DNA from: Erythrophleum ivorense
Lineage: Eukaryota > Streptophyta > Magnoliopsida > Fabales > Fabaceae
DNA length: 64,000 nt
Assembly: GCA_026724425.1 (NCBI GenBank)
Contig: JAIUCV010000076.1
Span: 2,751,501 to 2,815,500, forward strand
Direction: 5' to 3'
In this document: positions 10,624-21,335 of the stretch, in pieces
Layout: every line of letters starts with the position of its first letter
Numbering within the stretch: the stretch's first letter is position 1
The notes under the pieces: model-generated
The model's input: the letters and a program-made list of their open reading frames with translations, nothing else
Database searches by the model: none
What the model was told of the DNA's origin: nothing
Made by a program: the position numbers and the translations under genes

Positions 10624-11815
10624 TGATAGGTCTAAGTTTTCCCTATTAATCTACTGCAAGTGTACAGCAATCAATGTGTAGTGTATAGGGTTATCGAATC
10701 CAAACGTCAAGTTGTTGCACGGTAAATTCCTAGATTCAAATATTGCTAAGACAAATAATGTAAATGTAATGCAAATTAAGTAACCAAGAAGCAGCAAGTG
10801 ATTGTTTGATGAGATTAAATTCAAGAAAAACAAACGCTAGGCCTTGGGAATTTCTCAGGTTGAATCAGAAATTGTAGAGTAAAAACTATCAGGATATTAT
10901 TTAAGCACCGTTCTCGAACATGAACACAAATGTAAAATCAACCAGCTTTCGCTGCAGAGATTATCTATGTCTAAATCCTAGAATTCCAAATTTCTTTGCA
11001 AATTCAATAAACTAGACAAGCATTAATTTCAGGTTCAATTGTTCACAAAACCCCTAAACCAAATTCCTTTGCAGATAGGTATTTTGCTCATCTAAGATAT
11101 TTCGGGAAACTAATAATGCTTTCGCATCTATCAATTATCCTAGGTATGAATTCCAGATGATCAATTCTAGAAATCCATGATTAAGCACAATCTAGGTGAA
11201 GAACTATATGATTATCCTAACAGTATTCTAATTCTAACAATCCATCTTCAACCTTTGAAAAATCCAAAACCTAACTAGCAGATTACTCAGACATGGCTAT
11301 TGAGAACAACATCATAAACTGAATAAATTGCATTAAAGAGATAAGTAGAAATAACAGGGGTTCAGATTCTTCTCTCAGACGAACAGAGTAGCAGAATAAT
11401 CTCCCCAAAAGCTCTGGAACAAAATCTCTCTAGTCTCAATAGAAAATAAGATACAAATTAAAGAAGCCTAAACAATGGCTTATAAACCTAAAAAACATGA
11501 TTTGGGCCTTCTTGCAAATAGGTGGAACTTTGGGCCAAAACTGCAAATTCTAAAAGTCTTCAAAATCGCGTCTCTCTTCTGGCAGCAAGGGCGGTGTCGA
11601 CCGACACCATAGTGGTGTCGATCGACACCAACGTTCAGCTACGGCAGTGACTTCTGTTTTACAGCAAAAACTCCCAAATAAGCTCCATAAACTCCAATTC
11701 GGCTCTAAATGTGCCTAAGACCTGTAATCAGTAGAAAATACTCCAAAAACACTAAAAAGACTCTATATACAAGACTTATATGATGGCAAAAACCCATAAA
11801 AACCATGATATATCA
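10624..11815 (-). repeat. LTR of a minus-oriented, truncated gypsy/Athila-like element
   Basis: On the minus strand it begins TGATATATCATGG and ends ACCTATCA, so it has TG...CA termini, and it is followed by the primer site at 10601-10617. Length is about 1,192 bases. It contains two palindromes, at 11593-11608 and 11614-11629 (GGTGTCGATCGACACC). No second LTR or pol frame is present, so the element is truncated. The 5' boundary at 11815 is inferred from the TG dinucleotide only. Confidence 0.6.
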
Positions 11816-12641
11816 CTTTCACAGAAACTTAATTGCAATAAGCCCAGTCCAAACATAACCGAGGCACGTTCACTGGTTGCTCTGACCTCATGGCACCGTT
11901 TGAAATCATATATTTTTACGCTTGTTATTTGGGATTGTTCTCCAACACGGACAAGAACCGTTGCATCTTTGCGCTTCTTACCCACACAACATTGTACCAT
12001 ATATTGAAGCTACTACATTCACACTCACGTGGAGTTTGATCAACATCAGTACCATTCACGCCAAAATAGCACGAAGAACTCCGACTTTACGTCAAGGATA
12101 AATCTTCTTCTTTTAACCTCTGATAAGTCCCTCTTTTAACCTCGTCTTTGTAAGGATTTAATGTGATAACTGGTATGGTCTCTCGAACATTCATGTTTAA
12201 CCGTTTTGTGTGATATGTAATCGAGGAATTGCATATCGGACACAGTAAAGCGGTTGGCTTGTAGTATTAATTTGACTTTCACGTAGCGGCTCTAGTTAAA
12301 CATTCTCAAGGCTTCTTCATCTTGACTTTGGTTTCGAAACAAAGCACACATTCGAAATGGGCAGATATCCCAATTTGTTGAAAATGTCGACAACCCGAAT
12401 CTAAATAAGATAATTATAATTATTAAAAAAAAAAAGATAATTATAGGCAAAAAGGAAAAAGAAAAATAAGAAGATTAAAAGTGAATAAATCGACGAGAGA
12501 CTGGAAAAAAAATTCTTGTGTGGAGATAAATAAAGGACCGTAGATTGCATGCATGCCTGAAAGTTGTAATTATAGAAAAAAAATTAATGGAAATTCTGTT
12601 TATTAATTAATAATGGAAATAAGAGACTAAAAATCATTGAA
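11816..12641. other. Intergenic, no gene seen
   Basis: No credible coding frame. Low-complexity A-rich stretches occur at about 12425-12435. The sequence ends at the TC of the Helitron start. Confidence 0.5.
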
Positions 12642-13062
12642 TCTATATACTATTAAAAGAGAAACAAAACATGAAAGTTATAAGGATAACACTATATCCA
12701 AACAAGAAAAAAACCCAAAAATAAAATAAAAACCGACAGAAACCGGGTCAGATCCTGTTAAAAGACCAAACAACCCATATTTGTTAATCTTCAAGTTTAC
12801 AAGAGTATTTTCTGTCCGAAAATATGCAAGAAATTATGTTATTTGGAAACAGAGATTAACAACCCAAAATCTCTTTACTATTAATTGAGAAGTACATGAA
12901 AATATTTGGACAAAAAAACCAATCTAATTATGAAGAGAAACAGGTTTAACAGGTCAATTTTGTACTCCCTCTGTTCCTTATTATTTGATTTTTTAGAAAA
13001 ATGTATCTGCAATTATTTGGATGTATCTGGATGTATTTTGAGTTTAATACATCCAGATAATT

Positions 13063-13531
13063 TGTAACATCCGTAAACCAATCTATCGCTTTTGGGAAGC
13101 GGTGTCGATCGACACCAGGGGTAGTGTCGGTCGACACCAAAGGTTTAAATCGATTTCGGTTCGATTTGAGTTCCGGTTTGGGCTGTGTTGTGGGTTAAAG
13201 CCCTAGGTCGTGTTTTAAGAGTGGTGGCCGCATTGTTTTTGTCTTTTTCGTGAAAAACAAGAGGAAAAGAGACCGAGAGAAGAGGATGATGAGACTAGGA
13301 ACTTGATTTTGGCAATCTTGTTGTGGCTAGCACGGAATTCGTTGTTAGGGTGTTAGCTTGATTTTAATAATGTAGCAAACCTGGTGTTTAGGTTGCTAGA
13401 ACTTATTATTGGTTTTTATCGGTTATTGGTTATTTGTTGAACTGGTATTTGAGTTATTTAATTATTGATTTCTTTCGAGAATTTCCGCATTGATAATTAA
13501 TATAAAAAAAAAAAAAAGCTTGGTTGTTTCA
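13063..13531 (+). repeat. 5' LTR of gypsy element
   Basis: 469 bases, TGTAACATCCG...TTGTTTCA. It holds two palindromes near its start: GGTGTCGATCGACACC at 13101-13116 and GTGTCGGTCGACACC at 13124-13138. The A-run near its end is 15 long (17-18 in the other LTR). Confidence 0.9.
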
Positions 13532-13534
13532 TTT

Positions 13535-13546
13535 TGGTATCAGAGC
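13535..13546 (+). other. Primer binding site, tRNA-iMet
   Basis: TGGTATCAGAGC three bases after the 5' LTR is complementary to the 3' end of initiator tRNA-Met. It primes minus-strand DNA synthesis in this class of elements. Confidence 0.9.
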
Positions 13547-13739
13547 GAATACGGTTTTAGGACTGTTAGTATTGGATGAATTTGACTATGTGTTTAATTG
13601 ATTATGTGAGTTAGTCAGTTAGTAGTATAGTCTCATCCTCTCGGTCTTCCAGTTTTCCGCGGTAAGTTGTGTGTTTTATCTTGTGGTTTGTTTTGTGTTG
13701 TCTAGTTGCTCATCTACTGTGCTGTGGTAGTGCAGTGAG

Positions 13740-15110
13740 ATGGATGCAGGAGCTAGAGGTCGTGGTAGAGGTCGTGGTAGGGGCCGTGGTGCAGACCGTG
13801 GCAGAGGCCGTGGTGGAGGTCGTGGCAGGGGCCGTGGTCGGGGAGCTCAGGCTGATTCCGGTGAGAGTGCAGTGCCTAGTGTGGCGCCTAGTGTGGCGAC
13901 AGCGTCAGAGACTCAGTTTGTGGCGAGTGAGGCTAGTTTGGGCGCTAGTGTGGGCGCGGGAGTTGGGGTTGCCCCAGGTGCGGGTGCCGCCCCGGCTCAT
14001 GGTCTTGGTGACCAGTTGATGGGGGTTCTGACGCAGATTTTGGCACGTCTCCCGCAGGCAGTTCCAGAGCAGGCTCCGGGTGTTCCTCCGGTGGTGGGGG
14101 CACAGCAGGGCGTTTTTGTTGGGCAGCATGGTGCTGCAGTGGTTGGGAATCCTTCCTATCTTGAGATGATGAGGGGATGCAGAGGATCGGGACGCCTTTC
14201 TTTGAGGGTAGAGGTGGGCCCGAGGAGGCCGATGAGTGGCGGCAGAGGTTGGAACGGAATTTCCGTTCGGTCAGGTGTCCAGAGGGGTACCAGGTGGAGT
14301 TGGCAGTGCATTACCTTGGTGGAGTTGCACATTTGTGGTGGCGTTCTGTCATGTTGAGGAGGGCAGTGTGGACTTGGGGTGACTTCCTAGCGGAGTTCAA
14401 CGCCAAGTATTTTCCTCAGGAGGCCAGAGACAGATTTCAGTTGAGGTTTGTGGCATTGACTCAGGGAGATAGGTCAGTGCGAGAGTATGACGCTGAGTTT
14501 GGCAGACTTGTGGCCTATACCGGTTACGGTCTTGAGGGTGAGCGGAGTCTGATGGCGAGATTCCTTCAGGGTCTTCGATCGAGCATCAGGACTCAGTGCA
14601 GGGGTAGTTCGTATTCTACCAGGGCAGAGTTGGTGGAGCTAGCAGCGTCCATCGAGGAGGACCTTCGGGAGCAGGTTGGTCCAGTTGTGGTGCCAGCTGC
14701 GGTTGTTCCTGCTACCCAGTCGAGGGGCCAGCAGCAACAGCAGCAGCGTAGGAGTTTCAGTTCTGGTTCTAGCAGGGGCGGCAAGCCTGCGCAGGGCCAG
14801 TAGAGGAGACTTGAGGAGGTTTCTGGAGGCAGCCAGAGTGTTCGTGGTTGCTTCGGTTGTGGGAGCTTGGAGCATCGGGTGGCTAGTTGTCCTAAGAGTA
14901 GTGCGTCGCGGGATACTAGAGTGTGCTTTCACTGCAGGGAGCCGGGGCATATCAAGCCTTTGTGGTCCAAGTTGCAGCAGGTGTCAGTGGCGTCGGTTCA
15001 GCCGGTGGCGCAGATTGCAGCAGTGCAGCCGTTGGAGCAGTTGGGAGCAGCGCCGCGGGTGTACTCTTCGGCAGAGGTGGGCCAGACCAGTCAGTCAGGC
15101 CAGATGACAG
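13740..15110 (+). pseudogene. gag of the gypsy chromovirus (frameshifted, with premature stop)
   Basis: The ATG at 13740 opens an Arg-Gly-rich N-terminus (GRGRGRGRGADRGRGRGGG). The frame shifts at about 14165-14177, next to a GGGG run. The capsid region is then read in another frame (PFFEGRGGPEEADEWRQRLE; Retrotrans_gag, to about 14660). A Gln-rich linker ends at a TAG at 14801-14803. Beyond the stop, the same frame still carries two zinc knuckles. The first is complete (CFGCGSLEHRVASC, about 14849-14890). The second (CFHCREPGHIKPLW) has Trp in place of the last Cys. The frame reaches the splice donor at 15110/15111. Gag from this copy is therefore unlikely to be made intact. Confidence 0.85.
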
Positions 15111-15223
15111 GTAAAATTCTGATTCAGACTTCGTAAATTCTTAGTGTAGAATTGTGGTGTGGTTGTCTGTTCTTTATTTTACTGTGATAGTGTTTAGGGT
15201 TCTCAACACTTGTGAATGTGTAG
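15111..15223 (+). other. Probable 113-nt intron at the gag-pol junction
   Basis: The sequence opens GTAAAATTCTGATTC and ends TTGTGAATGTGTAG, T-rich with a possible branch point ACTGTGAT. Removing it joins the gag zinc-knuckle frame to the protease frame in phase 1 with no stop. Left in, the gag frame ends 26 bases later at 15136. Retention would thus give Gag alone and splicing Gag-Pol. This is read from sequence only. Confidence 0.6.
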
Positions 15224-18200
15224 GGACCTTGTTAGTGGGTGGTGTTGAGTCTCACGTGCTGTTTGACTCGGGAGCATCGAACTGCTTCATTACTCCAGAG
15301 TGTGCCGAGAGTAGAGGTATCCAGAGTAGCGCTGGTGAGCGCAAGGGTTTTGTCAAGGTTGCCGGTGGAGGTTACTTGACTACTTTGGGTCGTGCTAGAG
15401 CAGTCGACGTTCAGATTGCAGGGCAGTCTATGCCAGCAGATTTGGTCATCAGTCCGGTGGAGCTGTACGACGTGATTTTGGGGATGGATTGGCTGTCGTG
15501 TTACAGAGTTCATCTGGATTGTTTCAGAGGCAGAGTTGTGTTTGAGCGAGATGCAGGGAGGTTGGTTTATCAGGGTGTGAGACCGACTTCAGGGAGTCTT
15601 GTGATCTCGGCTATTCAGGCTGAGCAGATGATAGGACGAGGCTGTGAGGCGTATTTGGCGACGATAGTGATGTCGGAGTCTAGTGGTGAGGTGGCTCTTG
15701 AGGATATTGAGGTTGTCCGGGAGTTCGAGGATGTGTTTCGGTCACTGAAGGGGTTGCCACCATCTCGGTCAGATCCCTTCACGATTGAGTTAGAGCCCGG
15801 GACAGCTCCAATATCGAAGACACCTTACAGGATGGCGCCAGCGGAGCTGGCAGAGCTGAAGAAGCAGCTGGAGGACCTTTTGAGTAAAGGGTTCATCAGA
15901 CCGAGTGTTTCACCGTGGGGAGCACCAGTGTTGTTTGTGAAGAAGAAAGATGGCAGTTTCCGGTTGTGCATCGATTACCGGGGACTCTACCGAGTCACAG
16001 TGAAGAACAGGTATCCACTCCCTAGGATTGATGAGTTGTTGGATCAGTTGAGGGGTGCTACCTGGTTCTCCAAGATTGACTTGGAATCGGGTTATCATCA
16101 GATCCCGATAGATGAGGCAGATGTCCGGAAGACGGCGTTCAGGACGAGGTATGGGCACTTCGAGTTTGCAGTCATGCCTTTTGGGCTGACTAATGCGCCG
16201 GCAGCGTTTATGAGATTGATGAACGACGTGTTCAGGGAGTTTTTGGACGTGTTCGTTATCATTTTCATTGATGACATCTTAGTGTATTCGAGGAGTCCAG
16301 ATGAGCATGCGACTCACTTGAGGCTTGTTTTGGAGAAGCTTCGAGAGCAGAAGCTGTTTGCTAAGTTGAGCAAGTGCAGCTTTTGGCAGAGAGAGATGGG
16401 TTTTCTTGGCCATATCGTTTCTGCAGAGGGAGTGTCTGTGGATCCGGCTAAGATCGAGGCTATCAGAGATTGGCCTAGACTGAGTAGCGCTACAGAGATC
16501 AGGAGTTTTCTGGGTTTAGCGGGGTACTACAGGAGGTTTGTCAGGGGCTTTGCGAGTATGTCTCAGCAGATGACGAGGTTGACAGGCAAGGAGGTGCCGT
16601 TTGTGTGGTCGCATGAGTGCGAGGAGAGCTTTGGGAAGCTCAAGGAGATGTTGACTAGCACCCCAGTGCTGGAATTACCCGATCCGGGGAAGCCTTACGT
16701 GGTGTATACAGATGCTTCAGGTGTTGGGTTAGGTTGTGTCTTGATGCAGGAGGGCAGAGTGATTGCTTATGCTTCGAGGCAGTTGCAGGGCAGTGAGCGC
16801 AACCGCCCTACACACGATCTTGAGTTGGGGGCAGTGGTCTTTGCACTCAAGATTTGGAGATCTTATCTTTATGGTGGTGCAGTGCAGATCTTTACAGATC
16901 ACAAGAGTTTGAAACATATTTTTACTCAGCCTTTGTTGAACGCAAGGCAGACACGTTGGGTGGAGTTTCTGGCAGATTATGATCTGGATATTGTGTATCA
17001 TCTAGGTAAGGCCAACTTGGTGGCAGATGCATTGAATCGACGGCGAGTTGATTCAGCTAGAGAGCAGGATGTGGAGACTTTGGTCAGCGAGATTAGTACA
17101 TTGAGGCTTTGTGCGATTTCAGAGGAGCCTTTGGGTTTAAAGGCAGCTGATCAGGCAGACTTACTCAGTAGGATCAGAGTGGCTCAGCAGGATGATCAGG
17201 GTTTGGTTGATGCATCGCGGGCAGCTGGTTCTGAGTATGAGGTCTCGGCGAATGGGACGATATTGGTTCGTGGGCGAGTTTTTGTGCCCAAGGACGAGGA
17301 GTTGAGACGAGAGGTCTTGAGAGAGGCTCATGCGAGCAAGTTTTCGATTCCTCTGGGTGCGACCAAGATGTACCGTGACCTCAAACGGTATTATCACTGG
17401 GTCGGGATGAAGAGAGATGTGGCAGATTGGGTTGCGAGGTGCAACACGTGTTCGTTGGTCAAGGCAGAGCATCAGGTTCCAGGTGGACTTTTGCAGAGCT
17501 TACCCATTCCAGAGTGGAAGTGGGATATGATCACGATGGATTTTGTGGTGGGATTACCTATCTCACGGACGTTTGATGCGATTTGGGTCATTGTGGATCG
17601 TTTGACCAAGTCCGCGCATTTCTTGGCCATCAAGAAGACAGACGGAGCTGCTGTTTTGGCTAGGAAGTTTGTGCGAGAGGTTGTGAGGTTGCATGGTGTG
17701 CCAGCTAGTATTGTGTCAGATAGAGATCCGAGATTTGCCTCAGAGTTTTGGAGGGTATTTCAGACAGAGATGGGCACCAAGGTGCATATGAGTACAGCGT
17801 ATCATCCGCAGACAGATAGGCAGTCAGAGAGGACTATCCAGACCTTGGAGGATCTGCTGAGGATGTGTGTGTTGGATTGGGGTGGCCATTGGGCTGATCA
17901 TCTGTGTTTGGCGGAGTTTGCCTATAACAACAGTTTTCAGTCTAGTATTGGCATGGCTCCTTATGAGGCTTTGTATGGGAGGCCATGTAGGACACCCTTA
18001 TGCTGGACCCAAGTGGGGGAGCGCAGCATGTTTGGAGCTACCTTTGTTCAGGAAACGACGGAGAAGATCCGTGTTTTGAGGCTGAACATGAAGGAGGCTC
18101 AGGATAGACAGAGGAGTTATGCAGATAGGCGGAGGCGTGAGCTTGAGTTTCAGGTGGGAGATAGAGTGTATCTCAAGATGGCTATGTTGAGGGGCCCTAA

Positions 18201-18588
18201 CAGGTCCATAGCAGAGAACAAGCTCAGTCCGCGGTTTATGGGTCCGTTCCCGGTGGTGGAGCGAGTTGGACCAGTGGCTTATCGGTTGGAGCTGCCACCG
18301 ATTATGAGCGCCTTTCACAAGGTGTTTCATGTGTCTATGTTGCGGAGGTGTCTGCATCCTTCAGAGGAGTTGGTGGCTGAGATTCCAGAGGATCTTCAGC
18401 CAGATATGACAGTTCCGGCGGTTCCTGTGAGGATTCTCGAGAGGGGAGTCAAGGTTCTGCGGAACAAGAGAGTGCCATTGTTGAGAGTCTTGTGGGACTG
18501 TAGTGGCACTGAGGAGGAGACTTGGGAGCCAGAGGCAAAGATGAAGCTGAAGTTCAGGAAGTGGTTCAACAAGCAGGTCATCGAGTGA
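15224..18588 (+). CDS. pol of the gypsy chromovirus (PR-RT-RH-IN-chromodomain)
   Basis: An open frame of about 1,120 residues. Protease: [11 protein letters not shown] at about 15258. Reverse transcriptase: [16 protein letters not shown], then [13 protein letters not shown] and FIDDILVYS at about 16264. RNase [15 protein letters not shown] at about 16705 and [10 protein letters not shown]. Integrase: DDE residues in [22 protein letters not shown] and [12 protein letters not shown]. The tail [19 protein letters not shown] plus [15 protein letters not shown] matches the chromodomain-like end of Tekay/Del elements. One defect is visible in the integrase HHCC finger: the usual second His (SIHPG) is SIPLG here. 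Translation would need splicing or shared expression with gag. The frame is open, but the integrase is probably impaired. Confidence 0.9.
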
Positions 18589-19237
18589 GCTTCTTCGTCT
18601 TTGTGGTTCTAGTGTGATAGCGTGGTGCTATGTTTTATTGTTGATGTTGGACTTATGTATTTTCGTTTTTTGGTGTTGTAACGATATACATTTTTGAGTT
18701 ATATGAGATGGTGTTTTTCCTCATTTCTGGTTTTGTGGTTTGGATGTTACAAGTGTGTTGACCAGTGGGTCGTGAGACAATCTTTCCAGTTATGTCGTAA
18801 ACATTTTCGAATTTTTACTTTAAGTGCGTGGTGTCCCTGAATAACTCATTGCCAAGAGATAGTGTTCTCTGTTAGACTTGTACGAGAGGGTCGCTACCTC
18901 AAGTACAAGTGATATGTTTACTTACTAGTGACTAGTGTGTCGCTTAGTAAGTAACAAGGGGATAGTGTTCCTCTTGGGGAGATAGTGTTCTCCGGCAAAA
19001 TTGAGTTAAGAGTAAAGATGTCTGGAAAATGTACATATGGCATAGGAATAGATGTGAGTCTCGGGGATCAAGTGAGGATCTCGTGTATTTGGCCAAGTGG
19101 GCCGGATTATGTCGTCTGTGGTAGACGAGTTGGACGTCTGTGGTAGACGAGTGTGTCGTCTGTGGTAGACGAGTTGCGTCTGTGGTAGACGTGTTGTGTT
19201 AGGATTAGAGGACGAATCCAGTTTAGTGGGGGAGAAT
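18589..19237 (+). other. Gypsy 3' non-coding region, GTCTGTGGTAGAC repeats and PPT
   Basis: Between pol and the 3' LTR there is no frame. Four copies of GTCTGTGGTAGAC, each followed by GAGT or GTGT, lie at about 19113-19193; each copy is a short hairpin. GATAGTGTTC recurs at about 18858, 18962 and 18981. The polypurine tract AGTGGGGGAGAAT ends at the 3' LTR boundary and would prime plus-strand synthesis. Confidence 0.7.
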
Positions 19238-19655
19238 TGTAACATCCGTAAACCAATCTATCGCTTTTGGGAAGCGGTGTCGATCGACACCAGGGGTAGT
19301 GTCGGTCGACACCAAAGGTTTAAATCGATTTCGGTTCGATTTGAGTTCCGGTTTGGGCTGGGTTGTGGGTTAAAGCCCTATGTCGCGTTTTAAGAGTGGT
19401 GGCCGCATTGTTTTTGTCTTTTTCGTGAAAAACAAGAGGAAAATAGACCGAGAGAAGAGGATGATGAGACTAGGAACTTGATTTTGGCAATCTTGTTGTG
19501 GCTAGCACGGAATTCGTTGTTAGGGTGTTAGCTTGATTTTAATAATGTAGCAAACCTGGTGTTTGGTATTTGAGTTATTTAATTATTGATTTATTTCGAG
19601 AATTTCCGCATTGATAATTAATATAAAAAAAAAAAAAAAAAGCTTGGTTGTTTCA
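19238..19655 (+). repeat. 3' LTR of gypsy element, with internal deletion
   Basis: 418 bases, same termini as the 5' LTR. It lacks about 55 bases present in the 5' LTR after AACCTGGTGTTT. A few single-base differences are visible. The palindrome pair is retained (19276-19291 and just after). Confidence 0.9.
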
Positions 19656-21335
19656 TAATTGCAGATACATTTTTCTAAAAAATCAAATAATAAGGAACAG
19701 AGGGAGTATTAAAAAAACGAGTCAGCTGAGTTAACTCAGTTAAGCTAAGCAAAAGATCCGACCCAATATCGACAGGATCAACACGCGGATCGTCAAATCA
19801 CTTAAAATAAACCGGAACAATCGCCAAAACCATCAACCAATTGCAAACCAAAAATTCAATTCAGAACCGATCTTCTTCACCTAATTAAAAATTCAGAAAC
19901 ATAAATCAGAATATCTCATATCGGATTTAGAAATGGAATTGCAGAGTTCCGAAAAGCAATTATAGAGAAGACCAACTATGAGATTGCAGAGATTCGAAAA
20001 GTTATTGTATAGAACACCAATTATTATGATAATTGAAGAGATTCGACAACACCAATTACTTTCTTGAGCATCTCTAAATCGGTAGTAATTGACTTTTGCA
20101 TCATTGCATGTCGTGGATTCAATTAAAACAAAAGTTCTATTGGATCTGCAAATTTTGGGTAAAGATGAACAAGCGTGGATATAGTCATAGAGAAGCTTCT
20201 GGAATTGAAAGAGAAAAGTGAAGAAAAAGGAGAAGAAAAAAAGAGATGGTGTTTGTGAGAAAAAAACTGTGTATAAAAATTGAAGTGATCCATTGATAAA
20301 GCTCGCTCGAGAAGATGAAAAGGAAATATAATTTGGGGAAGAGAAACTAAATTACATAGCAATCCTTATTTAAGGAGTAAATTACAAAACTAAATTGTGA
20401 ATAAGTCCTTATATAAAAGAGTAAATTAGAATTCACCATCCAATTTTTTGGTTTTGCTTATTTTCTATGTTTTTAAAATCAAGATGAATCGATTTAGTAA
20501 TAAATTGGATATTTTGTGAGGGGAATTAAGTTTTTGATCATTTGTATAGAAATCTATGTACATAAATTTTTAATTTTCATATATTTTGTATAAAAATGTT
20601 TAATAATATATTAAATAGTATAAAAATTACTTTCCGAGTACTCTCCGATTTATTTCCGATTTTTGAAAAAATTGTTAGGCCTAGACCGAACGCCCCGACT
20701 AGCGTCTAGCGAGTTTTAGAACACAAGAAAAAAGTGTAGAAGCAAGGAGAAAGTGGTATTACTCAACCAATTGATTGGTTAGGTCTCAACCATCGGTTCA
20801 CTATATGGTTCATTGATTTTAATATACAAATATGATCGGAAAAAATGAAATCTTATCATTTTATAACCGCAGACTGATTATATAAATTAATACGATCCCA
20901 TTACTATTTTTATAAATTAATCTATTTCTGTTTTTTAAATTATATAAATTAGTATGTACATGTGAGCACAAATGCTATACACATTATAAATCAAATATAT
21001 GCACTAGACTTAATGATATTGGTCCGTTTTTGGGTTTTTAAAAATTTTGGTTTGAGTTCGGTTCAGGTTTTTCTCCGGGTTTTCTCCGGGTTTTTTGGAT
21101 TTTTCCGGATTTCGGATTTTTAGGTTTAGAGATATAAAAACCGTTAGGGTTTTTTTAAATTTCGGTTCGGGTTAGGTTCGTGTTTTTTCGGGTCAGGTTC
21201 GGGTTCGGGTTCAGGTTTCGGGTGGAAATCACAAATCTAAATCTAGCCATAATATCAAATAAGGAACAAATGTATTAGTTTGTTTTAAATGAAAAATAAC
21301 GTACCACCGCGCAAACGCGCGGGCCTACTACTAGT

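Larger units (their letters stand above)
13063..19655 (+). mobile_element. Ty3/gypsy chromovirus (Tekay/Del-like), full-length but decayed
   Basis: TG...CA LTRs at 13063-13531 and 19238-19655 are flanked by perfect TAATT duplications (13058-13062 and 19656-19660). A tRNA-iMet primer site TGGTATCAGAGC lies at 13535-13546. A purine tract AGTGGGGGAGAAT precedes the 3' LTR. The order is gag, protease, RT, RNase H, integrase, chromodomain-like tail. The gag has a frameshift and an in-frame stop. The 3' LTR lacks about 55 bases that the 5' LTR has. Confidence 0.92.
12963..19708. mobile_element. Foldback Stowaway-like MITE split by a gypsy element
   Basis: The left arm starts TACTCCCTCTGTTCC at 12963 and the right arm ends GGAACAGAGGGAGTA at 19708. 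The outer 52 bases of the two arms are exact inverse complements. TA flanks and a CTCCCTC-type end fit the Stowaway/Tc1-mariner MITE pattern. Without the retroelement and one copy of its TAATT duplication, the MITE is about 150 bp and nearly all palindrome. The gypsy element sits near its centre. Confidence 0.85.
12642..21334 (+). mobile_element. Helitron (non-autonomous), host of a nested MITE and gypsy element
   Basis: The 5' end starts TCTATATACTATTAAAAGAG after an A. The 3' end has a 6-bp GC hairpin (CCGCGC-AAAC-GCGCGG, 21307-21322), then GCCTACTA and CTAG at 21331-21334, followed by T. TC...hairpin-CTRR inserted at A/T is the Helitron signature. The first 250 bases share TATCCAAACAAGAAAAA...CCGGGTC-type sequence with the Helitron starting at 21335, so the two are related. 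Minus its nested insertions it is about 2 kb, and no Rep/helicase is encoded. Pairing of these two ends is an inference. A CGGGTT-rich tract lies at about 21050-21235. Confidence 0.55.

Noticed and set aside
13535..13546. tRNA-Met-like sequence
   Set aside because: Only the 12-base primer binding site; no cloverleaf surrounds it. The same applies to 39947-39958 and 57291-57302.
14160..14180. Programmed frameshift in the chromovirus gag
   Set aside because: The shift is inside the capsid region rather than at a gag-pol border, and the same gag also has an in-frame stop and a lost knuckle cysteine; mutation is simpler.
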